A stretch of DNA of 64,000 nucleotides. It comes from Notamacropus eugenii (lineage: Eukaryota; Chordata; Mammalia; Diprotodontia; Macropodidae). The position numbers were made by a program, and so were the translations under genes. Shown here one piece after another: positions 1 through 12,420 of the stretch. The notes beneath the pieces were generated by a model that was not told the DNA's origin, searched no databases, and was given only the letters and a program-made list of their open reading frames with translations. Position 1 is the stretch's first letter; the number at the start of each line of letters is the position of its first letter. The stretch is taken from the NCBI RefSeq assembly GCF_028372415.1, contig NC_092876.1:226163528-226227527 (forward strand), written 5' to 3'.

Positions 1-523
1 CTGGAGATTGTGACATCCAGGAGAGCAGCTCATTTGGGAAAGAAAAGTGATTCTCTATATGGTGAGACCCTCCAGAATACCCTGGATACAGATGATATCA
101 GGCTAGTTGCATCTATCTCTACTAGACTGCAGAACTTGGATGATATCCAACTATCAAAATTCATTTGGCCTAAACATTTGGAAAACAAACAAATGAAGAC
201 AAAAACAAAAAAAACAAGTGGATGAAAAATGCCTTTTGTTCAGAACATAAAATGTAATTGGATGGACAATTTATAAAGCTAATATGGAAAATGACTTGTA
301 CGAGCAAACTGGTCTGGGTTGACTATGGGACATTGCATTTCTCTTTTAATGACTCCAACCTTCTCTCTGAATTGGAGGCCTAACTTTTTAGTATCAATAT
401 TTCACCAATATGATTATATGACTACAAGTTTCTGAAGAATTGAAACTGATTCACTCAGAGAACTATGGAAAAGCAGTTAGCAACATATAACAGAGAAGAG
501 CTACAGAGAAGATTGAGAGAAAA
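1..523. other. No gene or repeat recognised
   Basis: AT-rich sequence. A 71-codon open frame at 10-225 on the + strand has no recognisable protein similarity and ends in a lysine-rich run from A-rich DNA. I treat it as chance. Confidence 0.5.
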
Positions 524-750
524 GGCAGAGCAGTGGATAGGGCACCATGCCTAGAGTCAGGAATATTTATCTTCTGGCCTCAGATATTTCCTAACTGTGT
601 GACTCTGGGCAAATCACTTAGCCCTGTTTGCCTCAGTTTTCTCATCTATAAAATGAGTTGGAGAAGGAAATGACAAACCATCCAGTGGTTTTGTCAAGAA
701 AATCCCAAATGGGGTAACAAAGAGTCAGACATGACTGAAAACAGCAAACC
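524..750 (+). mobile_element. tRNA-headed SINE with BovB/RTE-like tail
   Basis: The head reads 'cagagcagtggatagggcacc', followed by the core 'gtgtgactctgggcaaatcacttagccctgtttgcctcag'-type boxes. The tail 'ggagaaggaaatgacaaacc ... agagtcagacatgactgaaaa' resembles the 3' end of BovB/RTE LINEs, which are thought to mobilise such SINEs. I call this family SINE-A below. The copy is nearly full length and diverged. Confidence 0.85.
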
Positions 751-889
751 ACATGATTACAAAAGAAGACAAACTGGTACTATAGTGAGAACAAAGTATC
801 ACAGATACATGGCTTATATGTTCAACCAGTGGACCCACAGGGTTATGAAACTATTTTCTGTGAACTCCCTTTTCTCCACATCTCAAACT

Positions 890-2505
890 CCATGATATCT
901 ACCATTGTCTTCTATTTTACTTAACTCTCCACTCTTACAACAAGATTGCCCTTCACTTCACTAATGCCAGTCCCTCCCCATACTTGATTGGAAAGCCCCT
1001 CCTCTCTTTTCCCACAGACTGTCTCTAAGTCATTTTCTCTATACAGACTTTTTTCTCTGATAACTGAAATACTTCAAACCTTCACTTGACCCTAGCACTC
1101 CTTCAAGTTATCATCAAATATCTCTTTTCCATTTCTTAGTCAAACTTCTAAAACAAAGCTCTCTGTACTTGCTGTTTCCATTTCCCCTCCTCTCATTCAC
1201 TCCTTAACCTTTTGAACTCTGACTTCTTATCTCAGCATTCAACTAAAACTGCTGTCTCCAAAGTTAATGATCTCTTATTTGCCAAATCTGATGGCCTTCA
1301 CTCCTTCTTTTCTTCTCTGTTCCATTTGACACTATTGACCACTATCCCCTCCTAGATAATCCGGATTTTCATAACACTGCTTTCTTCTGTTTTTCCTCCT
1401 ACTTATTTGAGCACTCTTAAGTTTCCTTTTGCAAAATCATCATTGATGCAATGTCCCACAACTATAGCCATTTGTCCTGGCCTCTCTTCTCCTCTACTTT
1501 CACTTAATTTCATCAGCTTCCATTGGTTTAATCATAATCTCTAGGCAGACAGTTCACACATCTAGATATTTAATATTGTCCTCTCTCCTCCATCACCAAC
1601 TGCCCATTTAACTTTTGAAATTAGGTGCTCTGTAGGCATCTCAAACTCAACATGTCCAGAAAAGAATGTATTATATTTTCCAAATCATCTTTTCAACTTT
1701 TCAATGTCTGTTAAAAGCATCACTATCTCTTTAGTCATCCAAGTTCACAACTTCAAAGTTGTCCTCAATTCATTTTCCCTTACTTCACCCCCTCCAATCA
1801 GTTACCAAATCTTTTAAAATCAACTTTAATCATATATTTGTATCCATCCACTCTTTTTTTTTTTGCTCATATAGCCACCACCCCTAGTTCAGGTCCTCAT
1901 TACTTCTCTCAAGAAATATTGTAACTAACCTTCTAATTGTTCTCCTCGACCCAAGTCTCTCCCTTCTTCAAACATCTTACACACAACTATCAAAGTGATT
2001 GTTTAGAAAAACAGATCTGACTAGGTCATGCCCTACATAATAAATTCCAGTGGCTCCCTCTTACCTCTTGCATCAAATGTAAATTTCCTTCTTTGATATT
2101 TTCTCCTGTTAGTTCTACAACCTACCTTTCCATACTTATTATACAATACCCTCTGGCCACCTTGCCATTCCTTATATTCAACATTCCATTTCTTGTCTCT
2201 GATTATGCCTGGGGGTCCCAAATTCTGGAAGGCACATTGTTCTCATGTCTGCCTCTTAAAGATCCATTTTTCCCCTCCAAATACAAGGTCAGGGGATGCT
2301 TTCTATATGATTCCCTGATTCCCCCAGCTGCTGGTGATATTTCTGAAAAAAACTTTAAAAAATATATTTTTTTTTACAGATACTCCCAAATAGAAAGGAA
2401 TTTCCTTGAGGGGGAAGATTATTTTGTTTTAGTCTTTGTATTCACAACACCTAGCATTGTACATACAGAAGCCAGTTCATAAATATTCTTTAGTTGACTG
2501 GTTGG
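890..2505 (+). mobile_element. LINE L2, long 5'-truncated copy
   Basis: Contains relics of the L2 ORF2 reverse transcriptase: around 1325-1420 the translation reads like DTIDH...LLDNP...FSSYLF. Downstream are the typical 'catctcaaactcaacatgtcc' segment (~1640), 'gttcaggtcctcat' (~1890) and 'cagtggctccctcttacctc' (~2050). It ends with a degenerate 'ctagcattgtacatacag...' L2 3' end near 2500. Many stops; not coding. Confidence 0.8.
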
Positions 2506-2789
2506 TCAAGAGGGAAAAAGAAAAGACATTTTTCTTTATCACTTCCTTCCTTCCCTCCCCACCCCAACATTGGTTGCATCCCTTGTGTTAAATTTAGGTA
2601 ATCAAATGAACGAGTCACATAAGATGGACAAACATGCATGAGTTGCCATTTTCATCATTGGGAAGAACATCCAGATTGAGGAGATCACACATTTCTTTTA
2701 GTATTGAGTATGTTCATAAATGGAAAAAAGTACTAACTCAAAAATGTATTGCTTTTATTTTTACCTTAGTTCATTGTGTCCCATGGAAA
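2506..2789. other. No feature recognised
   Basis: AT-rich sequence with a short CT-rich patch near 2540-2570. Confidence 0.5.
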
Positions 2790-2920
2790 GATACTAGCAA
2801 TTAAAGATCATCTAGCCAAGCATTTTATTTTATAAATAAACATGAGCCACAGATAGTTGAAGTGACTTGCCCAGAGCTAATATTCTCATTGGAGCTAGAA
2901 TATAAATCTCCTGACTCTCT
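2790..2920 (-). mobile_element. MIR3-like SINE fragment
   Basis: The antisense signature 'gaagtgacttgcccagagctaa' follows a degenerate 'agatcatctagccaagcattttattttataaataaac' block, as in reversed MIR3. Confidence 0.6.
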
Positions 2921-3900
2921 GTACAAATGAATGAATATCAATTCTTTTCTACTCGTCTCATCTTTTCTTCCCAGTTGCCTGTATAAAACAACTACTTCTG
3001 AGGTTCAGTTGAAGGGATGCTATTACCTGATTGTCTTCCCGTTCCCCCTCTTTCCCCAATCCCTCAAATTGTACCTACCATTTCACTTGAAAAAAAATTT
3101 AAAACACATACATAATGCAACCTATCAATAACATAACATTTCAATAAGAGCACATATGACTTCTGAAAAGTACTGGCAGAGCCAATGAGATACCAACCAG
3201 TTGGTAATTGCATTAAATTTAATATTATTAGCTATGATTTCTTTAAAAATCCATAACTCTAGGAATGTAACTCTAGGAACTCAAACATTGAGATTTTCCT
3301 AAATAGCACTAGTGAAGAGTTCAGCTAATAAGCATTCTTCCAAGGACTATACTGACATTATTAACGATTCTGGGACACAGACAAGGAAGTTAATAAAAAT
3401 CTATCTTAATTTCAAATGCCAGTGGAGATATGTGGAGAAAAAAAATCAATACTGATAAAATGAAAGTATACAAAATGTTACTTCTGGCTTGTAAAAGTAT
3501 ACTATAAATAAGAGACTCTTTTCAAAAGCAGTTCAATGTATCTGTTTAAACTTTGAATGGATTTTTATATGGTTCTATAGAAGAATAGAAGAAGGGAAAA
3601 GGAACAACCAATTTATTTTCAAACAAATGGGAATAATGTTAACTGCTCAATTAAGTGCCAACGTTTTCAGGCTAGCTAAGAATCATTATTTCACAAGGGA
3701 AGGCTAGGATTTATTTGTCCAATCTGCTTTATGTTTCCCATGTGTGTGAACTGAAAATGGGCTTTTGGTGGCCTTTTTGTTGACAAAGAAAACTGAGAGA
3801 AGATATGCTTTCTATTCCCTAGCACCTTCAAATTCTTTGAAGTGTCTGTAGTTTGACTGATGTCAATTTATAGAAGTTTAGATAAGTAGCAAGAGAGCAT
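2921..3900. other. Unique intronic or intergenic sequence
   Basis: No coding frame, RNA gene or repeat family recognised. Confidence 0.5.
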
Positions 3901-3904
3901 TAAC

Positions 3905-4065
3905 TGATGAAGTCAGTTAAACATTTCTTAATCACCTACCATGGGGCAGCCACTGTACTAAACCATGAAGATTCAAAGAAATTCAAAAGACATTCCCTCC
4001 TTTCAAGGTACTCAATCTAATGGAGGAGGCAACTATATACAAACAAGCTGTTTAAAACAAACAAA
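3905..4065 (+). mobile_element. Ancient LINE fragment (L3/CR1-type '...tgtgccaggcactg' unit)
   Basis: Degenerate match to the widespread 'caagcatttattaagcacctactatgtgcc ... ggatacaaa ... ccctcaaggagctcacagtctaatggggga' unit. The exact family name is uncertain; below I call it L3-like. Confidence 0.55.
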
Positions 4066-4714
4066 AAGAAAAGCCAATCCCCTTCTGCCCTAAGATGTTT
4101 ACCTTCTGAATATAGGTTCTTCCAGGATCTAGAACTATGAATAAGATGGAGTTTAGGGATTTCTTTGGGGTGGAACTCCTCGCTCCTTCCTCCTCCCCCA
4201 CATGACTTGTCTTGGCTTTCTCTAATGGATCTGATCAGTAGCTAACATACAAACAAGTTCTTGGGGGATTGAATCTATTCCCCTCATTGATTTCCTTTCT
4301 CTGCTTTTGAACCCAAGCAGAGATGACTAGTATCTTTATTTTGAATAATCAGGTCTGATAACAGCAAATTTGCACCTGGCATAAGTGGCACAAAATATAT
4401 CCAAGGTAAGAAATATTAAATTCACCCGCAGTTCAGTTGGGGATGCTAAGTGCAAGAGAGGAGGAGTATGTATTAACCAGACTAGGGACAAATTTCAGTT
4501 GAGATGAAGTTAAAATTGTATTAAATCATTATTGTTGCCAATTAAATGCTAAACTGGATTATTTCTACACCAATGAAGTACTGCAAGTGCCATCAATACC
4601 CTGTCAATCTTGGTGCCCTAGGATATAGCCCTGGTGCTCCTGAACTAATACTAGCTTAACTAGTAGTAGCTATTCTCAGAACATTTTCATAATTTACAAA
4701 GCATTTCATATACA

Positions 4715-4895
4715 TTGTCCCACATAGTAGAGTATAGAGACAAGAAGATCAAGACATTGGACTATACTCAGCCTATTTCCTTATCTGTAAAATGGGTATT
4801 ATAATAATAGCACTACTACACAGGTTTGTTGCGAGGAATGAGGAAAAAGTAAAATGATTTGCAAAATTTAAAGTGTTAGACAAATTATGTTAATT
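4715..4895 (+). mobile_element. MIR/MAR1-type CORE-SINE fragment
   Basis: Contains 'ttatctgtaaaatgggtattataataatagcac', 'tgttgcgaggaatgagg' and 'gcaaaatttaaagtgtta', the 3' half of a CORE-SINE. Confidence 0.6.
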
Positions 4896-4984
4896 GGTCA
4901 TGGGTAGGTAATGCCAATATTATAAGAATGACAATTATGCCTCAGTTAATTTACTTATTCAGTGTCTTATAACACTCAAACTAT

Positions 4985-6540
4985 GAAATAATTATTTTAG
5001 AACTAGAATAATAAAATTCATATGGAAGAATAAAAGTTGAAGAATTAGTGAAAATGTGAAGAAAGATAACTTAGCAGTGTCAAATTTCAAATTCTATTAA
5101 AAAACAATAATTATGAAAGTAATCTGGCTAAGAAACATAGTGGTGGATCAGTAGAATAGATTAGGTGCACATCAAATAGTAGTAACCATAGTAATCTAGT
5201 GTTTGATAAATCCAAAGATCCATGATTTGGGGCAAGAACTCACTATCTGACAAAAATTACCAGGAAAACTGGAAAGCAGTTTGACAGAAACTAAGCATAG
5301 AGCAACATCTCACATCATATATCAAGATAAGGTCAAAATGAATACATGATTTAGACATAAAGGAGAATAACATAAGCAAATTAGGAGAACATAGAAAATT
5401 CTGCCAGACTTATGGATAAGGGAAGAATTGATGACCAAAAAAGAGACAGAGGGGATCATAGGAAGCAAAATGGATAATTTTGATTATATCAAATTAAAAA
5501 GGTTTTACGCAGACAAAACCATTGTAGCCAAAATTAGAAGGAAAGCAGGAAACTGAGGGAAAATTTTACAGCAAGTTTCTCTGATAGAGACCTTATTTCT
5601 TAAATATAGAGAGAACTGAGTCAAATTTATAAAGATCAGAGTCATTCCCTAATTGACAAATGGTCAAAGGATGTGAACAGGCAGATTTTAGAGGAAGAAA
5701 TCGAAGTTATTAGTAGTCACATAAAAAAATGCTCTAAATCACGATTTATTAGAGAAATGCAAATAGTAACTCTGAGGTACCACTTCACACCTATCAGATT
5801 GGCTAACATGACAGCAAAGGAAAATGACAAATGTTGGAGGGATGTGGAAAAATAGGAACACTAAGGCAATGTTAGTAGAGTTGTGAACTATCCAACTATC
5901 CTGGAGAACAATTTGAAAATACACTCACAAGGCTATGAAACTAGGCATATCCTTTGACCCAGCAATACCAGTACTAGATTTGTATCCTAAAGAGATCAAA
6001 GAAAAGGGGAAAAGACTTATTTGTACAAAAAAAATTTGTAGTAGCTCTTTTTGTTGTGGTAAGAATTGGAAATTGAGGGGATGCCCACCAATTGGGGAAT
6101 AGCTGAACAAATTGTGGTATATGACTGTGATGAAATACTACTGTATTATAAGAAATGAAGACCTATATGAATTGACATAGAGTGAAGTGAGCACAATCAA
6201 GAAATCATTGCACACAGTAATAGCAATATTGTGATGATGGCCAACTGTGAAAGACTTAGCTACTCTGATCAATACAGTGATCCAAGATAATTCCAAAGGA
6301 CTCATGATGAAAAATGCTATCCATTTCCAGAGAGAACTGTGTAAATTATAATTTAATTTTTTTTCTTGCTTTTTTGCAACTTGGTTAAACATGGGAATAT
6401 ATTTTGCATAATTTCAAATGTATAATTGATATCACATTTCTTGCCTTCTTAATTGGTGGTGGAGAGGCTGGAAGAAGAGAATTTGGAACTCAAAAGTTTT
6501 TAAATGAATGTAAAATAAAAATTTTAAATCTAAAAATTTT
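4985..6540 (+). mobile_element. LINE-1 3' half (ORF2 C-terminal region and 3' UTR)
   Basis: 5'-truncated L1. The DNA matches the conserved end of marsupial L1 ORF2: 'attgacaaatggtcaaagga' (~5655), 'cctatcagattggctaacatgaca' (~5795), 'cctttgacccagcaatacca' (~5950) and 'gggaatagctgaacaaattgtggtatatgac' (~6095). A 3' UTR and an A/T-rich end follow at 6480-6540. The reading frame is broken into short pieces, so the element is inactive. Confidence 0.88.
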
Positions 6541-6869
6541 TAAATTGTGGGACAAATGCTAGCTATTATCTTCCTGGTGTAGGAACTTATCAAATCACTT
6601 CTGTAAATATTTGTAGTATTGTAGCAACCTGGTGTCTCAAACTTTTCCTTATTCCTATCCAGTCTCCACTGATCCATCCAAGTAATATTTCTGAAGTACA
6701 AGTCTGAACATATAATTTCCCTTTTTAACAGATTCCAGTGTTTTCTATCATTTCCAGGATAAAATATAAAATCTTCTGGCTTTTAAATCCCTTATAACTA
6801 GGCCCCTAACTAGCCTTTTTAGTCTTCTTACACGTAAACTCCATCTCTAGACTCTCATGCATTTTAACA

Positions 6870-6877
6870 CTCTCTCT

Positions 6878-6941
<64 letters not shown>

Positions 6942-7020
6942 GCTGTCTCTCCCCCTCCCTCTCTGTCTCTCTGTCTCTGTCTCTCTGTCTCTGTCTTTGT
7001 CTCTCCCCCACTCTCCCACT
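6870..7020 (+). repeat. (CT)n microsatellite
   Basis: A nearly pure CT run to about 6940, then CT/CTGT interruptions. It produces long Ser/Leu or Arg/Glu open frames on both strands that are not genes. Confidence 0.97.
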
Positions 7021-7249
7021 CTCCCTTCTCTTCTACATCCTTTTCCCCTTCCTCCCCCCATCGGAGATCTCTTTTCCCCCTCACCTCTGCCTCCTTGTTT
7101 CCTAGCTTCCTTCAAATCTCAACTAAAATCCCACCTGGAAGAAATCTTTCCTGGACCCCCTTAATGCTAGTGCCTTCCTTCTGAGATTATCTCCAATTTT
7201 TTCTGAATATCTTTCTTGTACGTAGTTGTCTACATGTTGTCTCTCCCGT

Positions 7250-7492
7250 TAATAATAGCTAGAATTTATGTAGCATTTTAAGGTTGCAAAGTGCTTTACA
7301 AATGTTATCCCATTTGATCCTTACAACAACTCTGCTGGGTGCTATTATTATCTTCATTTTACACACGACAAAACTGAGATGGAGATAGTTAAGTGCTTTG
7401 CCCAGTTAGTAAGGGCCTGAGGTAGCATTGTCATTCAGGTCTTCCTGACTCCAAGTCTAGTGACAGATATAGCCACTGTGCCACCTGGATTG
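7250..7492 (-). mobile_element. MIR-type CORE-SINE, near full length
   Basis: Antisense order is tail 'agcattttaaggttgcaaagtgctttacaaatg', then 'cattttacacacgacaaaactgag', then 'cttcctgactccaagtc', with the tRNA-like head 'gccactgtgccacctgg' at the right end. Inserted into the L2 copy. Confidence 0.85.
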
Positions 7493-7599
7493 TGAAGTCC
7501 TTGAGGGCGCTGACTATTTTTGTGTTTTTGTATTTCCAGGAATTAGCATAGTGCCTGGCACAGAGTAGGTGCTAGAGAAGTTAACTTCTCTTCTTTGTT

Positions 7600-8660
7600 C
7601 TTCATCTTCTTCCTCCTCTACCTCTTAAAGTTCTCTAGTTCTTTGTCACTGCTGATTCTACCACTTTAGTTAAGTCAGGTTGCCCCATCTGTTATTCTAA
7701 ACTAGCTTCCAATCTCAGTCTTTTAAGTTCCTCTGCAGTCAAGATGGTGGCTACCATTTTGTGCTTCTACTTTCTTATCTTTTCCAATTAAGTATTTTCT
7801 TTCACTTCAAAAAAAAAAAAAAGGAATTTTTCTCCTCCTACAACAACTCCCTTGGACCTTCCTTCTAAGTTCCTTTTCCTTTTTACATGAACTTGGTTTA
7901 TTATTGCCTGAAGTCAACCCACTACTAGCTCAATGTTATAGGGAAGGCTAAATCTCTTATGCTCACAGACGCCAACTAGGCTTAACCACTTCCCCTCACT
8001 AATTTCCTTTTCACAGCTTCAGCTATAGGCAATCTGATAATTTTTCCTAGTATTTATGTTAATGTTTGTGCTGTATTAATATATAATAATATCCTTTGTA
8101 TATATATAATATGTATCATATAATATAATATGTAATAATATTCTTTAGTAGGCGTTGATATTGCCATGCAAATGATCCTGACAGAAGGAAGTATGGTTAT
8201 TCCATCACAGACTTTTCCCAAAGTATCCTAGCTGTTTTCCCCATTTCACTCTGCATAAATGTTAGGAACTGTTGCTTTTCCCTTTTCTCTGTTTAGCCTC
8301 CCCTAGTGCTTAATTGCAAGCATAAATGAAGAATTTGCACATCAGTTATTCTTAGGTTTGTCTTTCAGTGAAAATATTTGTTCTCAAAAAATCCTACAGA
8401 TATTGATAACAAACTGTCCATTCCTAGAAGCAATAGACTCTCAGTTGTACAAAGTTGTACAGTGTCCCCAGAGGAGCTCATATGTAGCATTTTGAAACAA
8501 TAAAATTTACTTGATACAAGGTAATAATTAGCAATCCAGATGGTCCCCACATGATGATAATATTTTATAATGGTAGCACTCTGGTTTCAGGAGCATGAAA
8601 AGAGCTGCAGTGGGAGAGATGTGCTCTTGGCATCCCTCCCAATGCAGAATCCTAAATTTG
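7600..8660. other. Unique sequence with an A-run and an AT-rich patch
   Basis: A poly-A run at ~7808-7822 and an (AT)-rich tract at ~8075-8145. No gene seen. Confidence 0.5.
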
Positions 8661-8664
8661 TGCT

Positions 8665-8890
8665 GGTAGCAGCATGATACAGTGAAGAGAGCTCAATTCA
8701 GAATCAGGAAGAGCACCTGACACTTATTAGCTATGTGACCGTAGGTAAATCACTTAACCTTTCTGAGCCTCATTTCCCTTATCTGTTACAACAGCTATAA
8801 TGCCTACTTCATAGGGTTATTATGAAGTACAAATGAAAGCAAAAACTTTTCAAATTTTAAAGTGCTATATAAACGGTGGCTATTATTTTC
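8665..8890 (+). mobile_element. MAR1/THER1-type CORE-SINE
   Basis: Head 'agcatgatacagtgaagagagc', B-box region 'ttattagctatgtgaccgtagg', and tail 'cttcatagggttattatgaag ... ttttaaagtgctatataaac'. Nearly complete. Confidence 0.8.
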
Positions 8891-9268
8891 TCATAGAAAC
8901 ACAGCCTAGGTGACTACTAAGAGGTTCTTTAGGTAACTTATTGGTCAAAAGGGCATCTACTCATCTATGTAAATTAATGGCAGACCTGTGAGCCTCTATT
9001 TATAATGTTGTCTCTTTGTATTTCAGATCCCTAGTAGCAGGCTTGTAAATAAATTTTTAGAACATGAAAGACTCATATAGTGGGGGTTTCCAATCGTCTG
9101 AATTCTAACATTCTATAGTGAGCATTCTCCAGTGCCATTTAAAATTCATTCAGGTACCTGCCTTTCCAGTCTTCAACCCTGGGGTATTATAATTATTCTA
9201 GAGAACAATCCTGTTTGTTGTGTATAGTGTCTTATACAGTGGACTTGGATTCAGAAGATGTATGTTTA

Positions 9269-9560
9269 TTCAGTCAACAAACATTTATTAAGTACTTATC
9301 ATGTGCCAAATGCTATGCTAAGCACTGGGAATTTGGAAGAAAGGAAAAACATAGTCCTTGCCCTCAAGAAGCCCACACTCTAGTCCAGGAGACAATGTGC
9401 AAATGCCTCTGTAAATCCAGGACACGTACAGGATAAGTGGAAGGTGATCTCAAAAGGAAGGGTAGAGAGGCAAGAGCCATGGAAAAGAACTGTAGAAGAT
9501 GAGATTTAAAGAAAGCCAAGGAATCTGAGAGGTAGCGGTGAGGAGGAAGAGCATTCCAGG
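9269..9560 (-). mobile_element. Ancient LINE fragment (L2/L3 group)
   Basis: Begins with the 'caacaaacatttattaagtacttatcatgtgcc' unit and continues with a minus-strand L2-like end. The antisense frame at 9364-9585 contains a sequence like SAWNALPPHRYLSDSLAFFKSHL, similar to the LINE ORF2 C-terminus. Not a host gene. Confidence 0.6.
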
Positions 9561-9584
9561 CAGAGGGAACATGTTTAAGTCCCA

Positions 9585-9745
9585 ACCCTGCCTTTTACTA
9601 GCCATGTGACCATGATCAAGTCACTTAAAACCTTTGAGTTTTTCTTCCTTATCTGTGGAATGACAATAATAGTACCCGTAGTGTTGTGAGGAGGGAAGCA
9701 CTGTGCAAATTATAAAAGTACTTTATGAATTATAAAAATATGACC
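9585..9745 (+). mobile_element. MIR/MAR1-type fragment
   Basis: Contains 'actagccatgtgaccatgatcaagtcactt' and 'ttatctgtggaatgacaataatagtacc'. Confidence 0.65.
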
Positions 9746-9823
9746 TGTATTTCTTAACAAAACTCAAGGAACTCCCTTATGCTTGGTGGCCACAAAACCT
9801 TTCACATCTAGTACAAGCCCTTT

Positions 9824-10040
9824 TGGGTAGCAAGGTGGTGCAGCGGAAAGAGTGTTGGGCCTGGAGTCAGGGAGACTCATCTTCCTGAGTTCAGATCTGG
9901 CCTCAACACTTTATTACTTGTGTGATCCTGGGCAAGTCACTTAACCCTGTTTGCCTCAGTTTCCTCATCTGTAAAGGTAGCTGAAGAAGGATATGGGAAA
10001 CTACTCCAATATGTATGCAAAGCAAACTTTGATGAGATTT
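9824..10040 (+). mobile_element. SINE-A (BovB/RTE-like tail), tail eroded
   Basis: Head 'gggtagcaaggtggtgcagcgg', core 'gtgatcctgggcaagtcacttaaccctgtttgcctcag'. The tail is degenerate after 'ggaaactactccaatatg'. Confidence 0.8.
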
Positions 10041-10760
10041 GAGGAAATCCAGAGAAGCCAAGAGGCAATGGTATGAGAGGAAATCAATGAAAATATCTAG
10101 TCAGAATATGGAATATTGTGTATAAGGAATACAACACAGAGGCCAGTGTCAGTGGATCTCAGTGTGTGTCAGGGGCTTTAAAAACAATATATTTTATATT
10201 TATGCATGGAGGTAGTAGGTGGCCAACAGAGAGCAGGTGATGGGAGGGTGGCATGGTCATATTTACATTTTAGGTGGATCAAATTCAGAGCAGAATGGAG
10301 AAGGATGGTTTAGAGTGTAGAGTGAGCCTTGAGACAGGGAGACCAACCATCAGACTACTATAATAGTCACGGCTTCAGGTGAGAAGGCTGATACTACGGT
10401 GTTGACAGTATCTGAGGTGAAAATCAGAAATGTTATGAGGGGAGAAGTGAAAGACTTGCAACTGACAGAGAGAGACACACACAGACAGACAGACAGAAAC
10501 AGTGAGGTAGAGAGATAGATAGAGAGAGAGAGACAGAGAGAATTAGTAATCAAGGATGGGTGACTAAGAAGATGGTGGGGTACCTTGAATAACAAAAGGA
10601 AAGTTAGGAAGAAGGAAAGGTTTGGGTGAAAGATGAGTTCAGTTTGGATATGGTGAGCTTCACATGTCTACCAGAAACTCATTGCTAAGTGCTAAGGATA
10701 TCAAGGAGGACCTGTTCTCAAGAAGCTCATCTTTTAATAGGGGAACAACATATACAAAAT
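10040..10760 (-). mobile_element. Ancient L2-like LINE, antisense, with a purine-rich patch
   Basis: Matches the style of reversed L2, e.g. 'gagacagggagaccaaccatcagactactataatagtc' at ~10330. A GA/GACA-rich tract runs at ~10465-10540. It ends in the 'gctaagtgctaaggatatc ... ttctcaagaagctc' unit. Boundaries approximate. Confidence 0.5.
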
Positions 10761-11004
10761 AGGTACAATGCACAGAGGAGATGAAGACAGTATTTTATAG
10801 TATTTATAGTATTCACTGTTTAGGCACAGGAAAATTATCTTGGAACTTAAAAGACTTGAATTAGAGAGGTTAGCCTTCATCCTTATCCCATGTGAAGCTG
10901 AATTATTCTAATAATATACAACTATGATAATTTAAACAAAAAGGACACTCAAATAACCTGACCATTGAGTAATTGTAGTGATGAATCTTGACCTCAGAGA
11001 AGGA

Positions 11005-11222
11005 AACAGGCACTTATGTGATAGGCTCTATGCCAAAGCTTTACAAATATTATATCATTTGATCCTCACTACAACCCTATGGGGGAAGTACTCTTATTAT
11101 CCCCATTTGTTACAGATGAAGAAACAGAGGTTAAGTGATTGCTCAAGGTCACATAGCTAGTAAATGTCTTAGTCTGCATTTGAACTCAGATTCTCCTACT
11201 CTAGATTCAGTGCTCTGTTCAT
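11005..11222 (-). mobile_element. MIR-type CORE-SINE
   Basis: 'gctttacaaatattatatcatttgatcctcactacaaccc', then 'acagatgaagaaacagaggttaagtgatt' and 'catagctagtaaatgtc'. Its head end abuts the next SINE. Confidence 0.8.
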
Positions 11223-11520
11223 TGGGCAGCTAGGTGGTGCAGTAGATAGAGCACCAGTGCAGGAGTCAGGAAGACCTGAGTTCAAATCTCACCTCAGACA
11301 CTTGACACTCACTAGCTGTGTGACCTTGGGCAAGTCACTTAACCCCAATTGCCTCATCCTGGGTCATCTCCCGTCATCCTGATGAATATCTGGTCACTGG
11401 ATTCAGATGGCTCAGGAGGAGAAGTGAGGCTGGTGACCTGCACAGCCCTCCCTCACTCAAAACAAAGTTAAGTGCAAGTCATGTCATTATTTCTCTGATG
11501 GCATGGTCTTCTTCAGAGAA
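11223..11520 (+). mobile_element. tRNA-headed SINE, second tail type (SINE-B)
   Basis: Head 'gggcagctaggtggtgcagt', core 'gtgtgaccttgggcaagtcacttaaccccaattgcctc', tail 'gatgaatatctggtcactgg', 'ccctccctcactcaaaacaa', 'tctctgatggcatggtcttctt'. Near full length. I call this tail type SINE-B; it probably corresponds to a WALLSI/WSINE-like marsupial family, but the name is not certain. Confidence 0.85.
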
Positions 11521-12085
11521 TGTATGAATATGAGTACAGAATATTGTATGTATGATCACTGTTATTTGGTTTTGTTGAACTCTTTCTTTGTTACAAGAGA
11601 GGGCTCATTTAGTGGATGAAGGGATAGATCTGAGAATGACCATGATACACAAATGAAAGGCATAAATATAAACTTTATTTTTAAACCTTAAATTAGAGCA
11701 TTCCTGCGAATGCCCATCCTTAGGACACTGCTTTGACATTATTCTTAAGATATAAAAAAGTAAAGTATTCCCTTGTAATTTATTTTCATTGAAATAGAGC
11801 AGTACCAATCATGAATACTCACTATTGATCTTACCCGAATTGGACAGTTTGTCCTTTTTTGTCTACGATCTATCTCACAGAGTTTTTTTAATTTTGGGGG
11901 TGGGGGGGGACATAATCATGTTTAGGTCCTTCTTTATGATTTATTAGGTGTTTCCCTGATACTCATGTTGGCAGATGCACAAATGGCTGGCCCCATTTTA
12001 GAGATGAAGAAGTAGTGTCTCACAAAGTTTGGGCAAAAATTCACATGCAAGAAAATTCACAAATTATTGGCAAAGTATCTGAGTC
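11521..12085. other. Unique sequence
   Basis: No feature other than a G-run near 11896-11910. Confidence 0.5.
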
Positions 12086-12087
12086 AG

Positions 12088-12290
12088 GACTTCACACACA
12101 CATACACACACACAGAAACAATACAGATTTTCCCAAAATCTCATCAAAGCTAAGATTTTGGAGCCAACATGCATTTTATACAAAATTAGATAGATATATA
12201 TTATATGCATACATATATACATATACACATACCAATATATAGGTGTATCGATACATATATACACACATACATACATACCCAAACACACTA
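12088..12290. repeat. Compound CA and AT/CATA microsatellite region
   Basis: A (CA)n patch at ~12094-12116 and an (ATAC/ATAT) tract at ~12190-12285. Confidence 0.9.
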
Positions 12291-12296
12291 CTAGTC

Positions 12297-12420
12297 AACA
12301 TGGCATAGTGGATGGATCGCTAACTTGCATGTTCCAAGACCTATATTTTGGTCTCATCTCTGACACACACTATGTGACTATAGGCATGTCACTAAGTCAA
12401 AGAGATTGCCTCTTGGTGCT
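12297..12420 (+). mobile_element. Degenerate tRNA-headed SINE fragment
   Basis: 'ggcatagtggatggatcgc' head and 'ctatgtgactataggcatgtcac' B-box-like part. The tail is not recognisable. Confidence 0.55.

Larger units (their letters stand above)
6630..7590 (+). mobile_element. LINE L2 3' end, interrupted by a CT repeat and a MIR
   Basis: Reads 'gattccagtgttttctatcatttccaggataaaatataaaatc...ggcttttaaatccc' at ~6730. It continues 'agcttccttcaaatctcaactaaaatcccacc' at ~7105 and ends with 'ccttgagggcgctgac...ttagcatagtgcctggcacagagtaggtgc' at 7500-7575. A minus-strand MIR splits it. Confidence 0.8.

Noticed and set aside
2093-2482. 129-codon plus-strand frame
   Set aside because: It lies inside an L2 LINE 3' region and has no known protein similarity.
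6806-7115. Long Ser/Leu and Arg/Glu-rich open frames on both strands
   Set aside because: They are produced by the (CT)n microsatellite and have no protein character.
11223-11295. tRNA gene, because of A- and B-box-like sequences
   Set aside because: The tRNA-like part is the head of a SINE and is followed by the SINE body. No clean cloverleaf was evident by eye.
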